Assembly (NCBI GenBank): GCA_015655095.1
Contig: JAATFR010000248.1
Span: 1-6,597, forward strand
Source: Hyphomicrobiales bacterium
GTDB lineage: Bacteria; Pseudomonadota; Alphaproteobacteria; Parvibaculales; Parvibaculaceae
Direction: 5' to 3'
DNA: 6,597 nt
Part shown: positions 4,811 to 6,597 of the stretch, piece after piece
How positions within the stretch are numbered: the first letter of the stretch is position 1
How the letters are laid out: each line of letters starts with the position of its first letter
Translations under genes and position numbers: made by a program
The notes under the pieces: model-generated
The model's database searches: none
Told to the model about the DNA's origin: nothing
What the model saw: the letters and a program-made list of their open reading frames with translations, nothing else

Positions 4811-6597
4811 ATGAACGCCATGGCCGATTTGCCCCCATTTCGCCAAACCAACTATGTCGAACCACGTCTGGATGTTGAACGCCGGGCCGATGGTTCGATC
4901 GTGCTGAGAAATCCCCACCCCTTGCGCGAAGCCCCGGTGAACACGATTGCGCCCTTGCGCCGCTGGGCATTGGAAAAGCCTGATACGATCTGGCTTGGCA
5001 AGCGGGTGCCCGCGCTCAAAAGTGAAGCGGAGCCCTATGGTCCATGGCAACTGCTGACCTATGCCGACGCCAGCGCCCGGGTCGATGCCATCGCCCAGAG
5101 CCTGCTTGACCGCGGCATGGGCACCTCGACGCCGCTGATGATTCTGTCTGGCAACTCCATCGAACATGCTCTGATCATGTATGGCGCCATGCTGGCCGGT
5201 GTGCCGGTTGCGCCGGTGTAGCCCGCCTATGCCACGATGAGCACGGATTTCGACAAGCTGAAATATGTTTTCGGCCTGATCGAGCCGAAGATGATTTTCA
5301 TGCAGGAGGCAAAGCCCTTCCTGCGCGCGCTGGATGCTCTCGATCTGGAGGGCGTCGAACTCGTGACGGCGGATGGCTCGCTCGGCACGGCCTATGCTGA
5401 TCTGGTTGCCGCCCGGCCCACCGATGCGGTGGAGGCGGCGTTCGGCCGACTCGAGGGTGCAACGGTCGCCAAATATCTGTTCACCTCGGGCTCCACCGGA
5501 ATGCCCAAGGCCGTGGTCATGACCCAGCGCATGATGTGCGTCAATTCGGTCATGCCCGCCAGCGTGACCGTGGAGGACCCGGACGCGTTGCCGTCCACCA
5601 TGCTCAACTGGCTGCCCTGGAACCATGTCTTCGGCGCCAACGCCATCCTCAATAATCTGCTGGTTGCGGGCGGTACGCTCTATATCGATGGTGGGCGGCC
5701 TGTGCCCGGCCAGTTCGGCGAAACCGTGCAGAACCTGCGCGAAATCGCGCTCACATCCTATTCCAATGTGCCTGCCGGTTTCGTCATGCTGGTGGACGAG
5801 CTTGAGAAGGACGATGCGCTGGCCCGGCATTTCTTTGCGCATCTGAAGTCGGCGGCCTATGGCGGCGCGGCGCTGTCCCAGGACCTCTATGAGCGGTTCC
5901 AGTCGGTTGCGATCCGCGCCTGCGGTGAGCGCATCGTCTTTTCCTCGGGCTATGGGGCGACGGAAACCGCACCGACCATCATGAACGTCCACTGGGCGAC
6001 CGAGCGCATGGGGCTTCTTGGCCTGCCGCTCCCCGGTGTCGAGATCAAGCTCACGCCCTCCGGCCGCAAGATGGAAGTCTGCGTCCGGGGCGAGTGCGTC
6101 ACGCCCGGTTATCACCGTAATCCCGAAAAAACCCGCGAGGCCTATGACGAGGAGGGGTTCTATCGCCTGGGTGACGGCGCGCGCTTCGTCAATCCGGACA
6201 ATCCCCTTGAGGGCCTTATCTTCGATGGCCGGGTGGCGGAGGATTTCAAGCTGTCCTCGGGCACCTGGGTCAGCGCGGGACGGTTGAGGGTGGAGGCGAT
6301 CGCCGCCGCCGATGGCATTTTGCAGGATGCACTGGTCGCCGGGCTCGACCGGGACTATATCGGCCTTCTGGGTTTCCCCAATTTCAGCCATTGCCGCCAG
6401 ATCGCGGGTGAGAAAGACCTTTCAAATGAGGATCTGATCCGCCATCCCGCCGTGCTTGAGCATCTGGCCGAGGGTCTGCGCCAGTATAACGCCCGTAACG
6501 CCGCTTCCAGCACACGGGTTGCGCGCGCGCTGCTGATGGTGGAACCTGCATCCATCGATGGGGGGGAACTCACCGACAAGGGCTATATCAACCAGCG
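4811..6597 (+). pseudogene. Feruloyl-CoA synthase-like acyl-CoA ligase, internal stop, partial
   Basis: An adenylate-forming ligase of the feruloyl-CoA synthase type, which activates hydroxycinnamic acids (ferulate, p-coumarate, caffeate) with ATP and CoA; an enoyl-CoA hydratase/aldolase then usually releases the aldehyde. With the stop read through, 595 residues are visible and the rest lies beyond the window; relatives have about 620-630. Motifs counted from ATG 4811: P-loop TSGSTGMPK (225-233), YGATET (381-386), YRLGD (451-455, D455 binding ribose), FDGRVAEDFKL (471-481) and the catalytic lysine K590 in GELTDKGYINQ, which is typical of feruloyl-CoA synthases. Codon 137 is TAG (5219-5221), so normal translation gives a 136-residue fragment lacking all catalytic motifs. 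An in-frame ATG at 5237 could restart translation but has no ribosome binding site. It lies 80 nt after acuI, in a likely operon. The substrate is inferred from family resemblance; another aromatic or acrylic-type acid is possible. Confidence 0.88.
5219..5221 (+). other. In-frame TAG interrupting the ligase
   Basis: The frame reads GVPVAPV, then TAG, then PAYATMSTDF. Relatives have a serine here (VAPVSPAY), and TCG to TAG is a single C-to-A change. The frame downstream keeps normal codon use and every catalytic motif up to the window end, with no other stop or frameshift. This points to a recent nonsense mutation or a base-call error, not an old pseudogene. Confidence 0.85.

Noticed and set aside
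4748..6391. A 547-codon minus-strand open frame antisense to the ligase
   Set aside because: It is longer than either half of the interrupted ligase, but its product is rich in His, Arg, Gln and Gly with no recognisable motif, while the plus strand shows every ligase motif. High-GC genes often leave such antisense frames.
1..6597. CRISPR arrays, tRNA or rRNA genes, insertion sequences, attachment sites
   Set aside because: I looked for regularly spaced repeats, tRNA-like arm patterns, transposase motifs and long terminal inverted repeats and saw none.

Overview
The window looks like chromosomal DNA from a GC-rich alphaproteobacterium. The assignment is inferred from strong G/C preference at third codon positions, a YgfZ-type gene divergent from a dihydroorotase of the alphaproteobacterial kind (about 445 residues, DxQVH instead of DxHxH), and an AcuI/YhdH reductase beside a feruloyl-CoA-synthase-type ligase. 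No genus can be given.

Layout. Positions 1-146 (minus) hold the N-terminus of a YgfZ/CAF17-like Fe-S cluster protein. A 137-bp divergent spacer (147-283) follows, with candidate promoters for both directions. The first plus-strand unit is a GT9-family (heptosyltransferase-like) glycosyltransferase (284-1258) overlapping by 4 nt a TTG-started dihydroorotase gene (1255-2592), closed by a hairpin at 2629-2657. Positions 2593-3731 form a gene-poor stretch of about 1.1 kb. Its left part holds a minus-strand hypothetical reading frame that appears frameshifted near its 3' end; its right part (3258-3731) has no convincing gene.

The second plus-strand unit is an AcuI/YhdH-family reductase (3732-4730), then an acyl-CoA ligase closest to feruloyl-CoA synthase (4811 to the window edge). 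Both look damaged. The reductase carries an apparent 1-nt deletion in a G run that replaces its conserved C-terminal strand. The ligase has an in-frame TAG at 5219-5221 where related proteins have a serine codon, after which the same frame stays open for 1,376 nt to the window end.

Functionally, the left half is housekeeping: Fe-S cluster maintenance, envelope glycan synthesis and pyrimidine/cyclic-amidohydrolase chemistry. The right half appears to be a small CoA-thioester catabolic unit (acid activation plus an NADPH-dependent acyl-CoA reductase) that is starting to decay or contains sequencing errors. I did not find a convincing new biological system. The most interesting items are the two adjacent lesions, the orphan minus-strand reading frame, and a promoter placed so that the glycosyltransferase mRNA could be leaderless.
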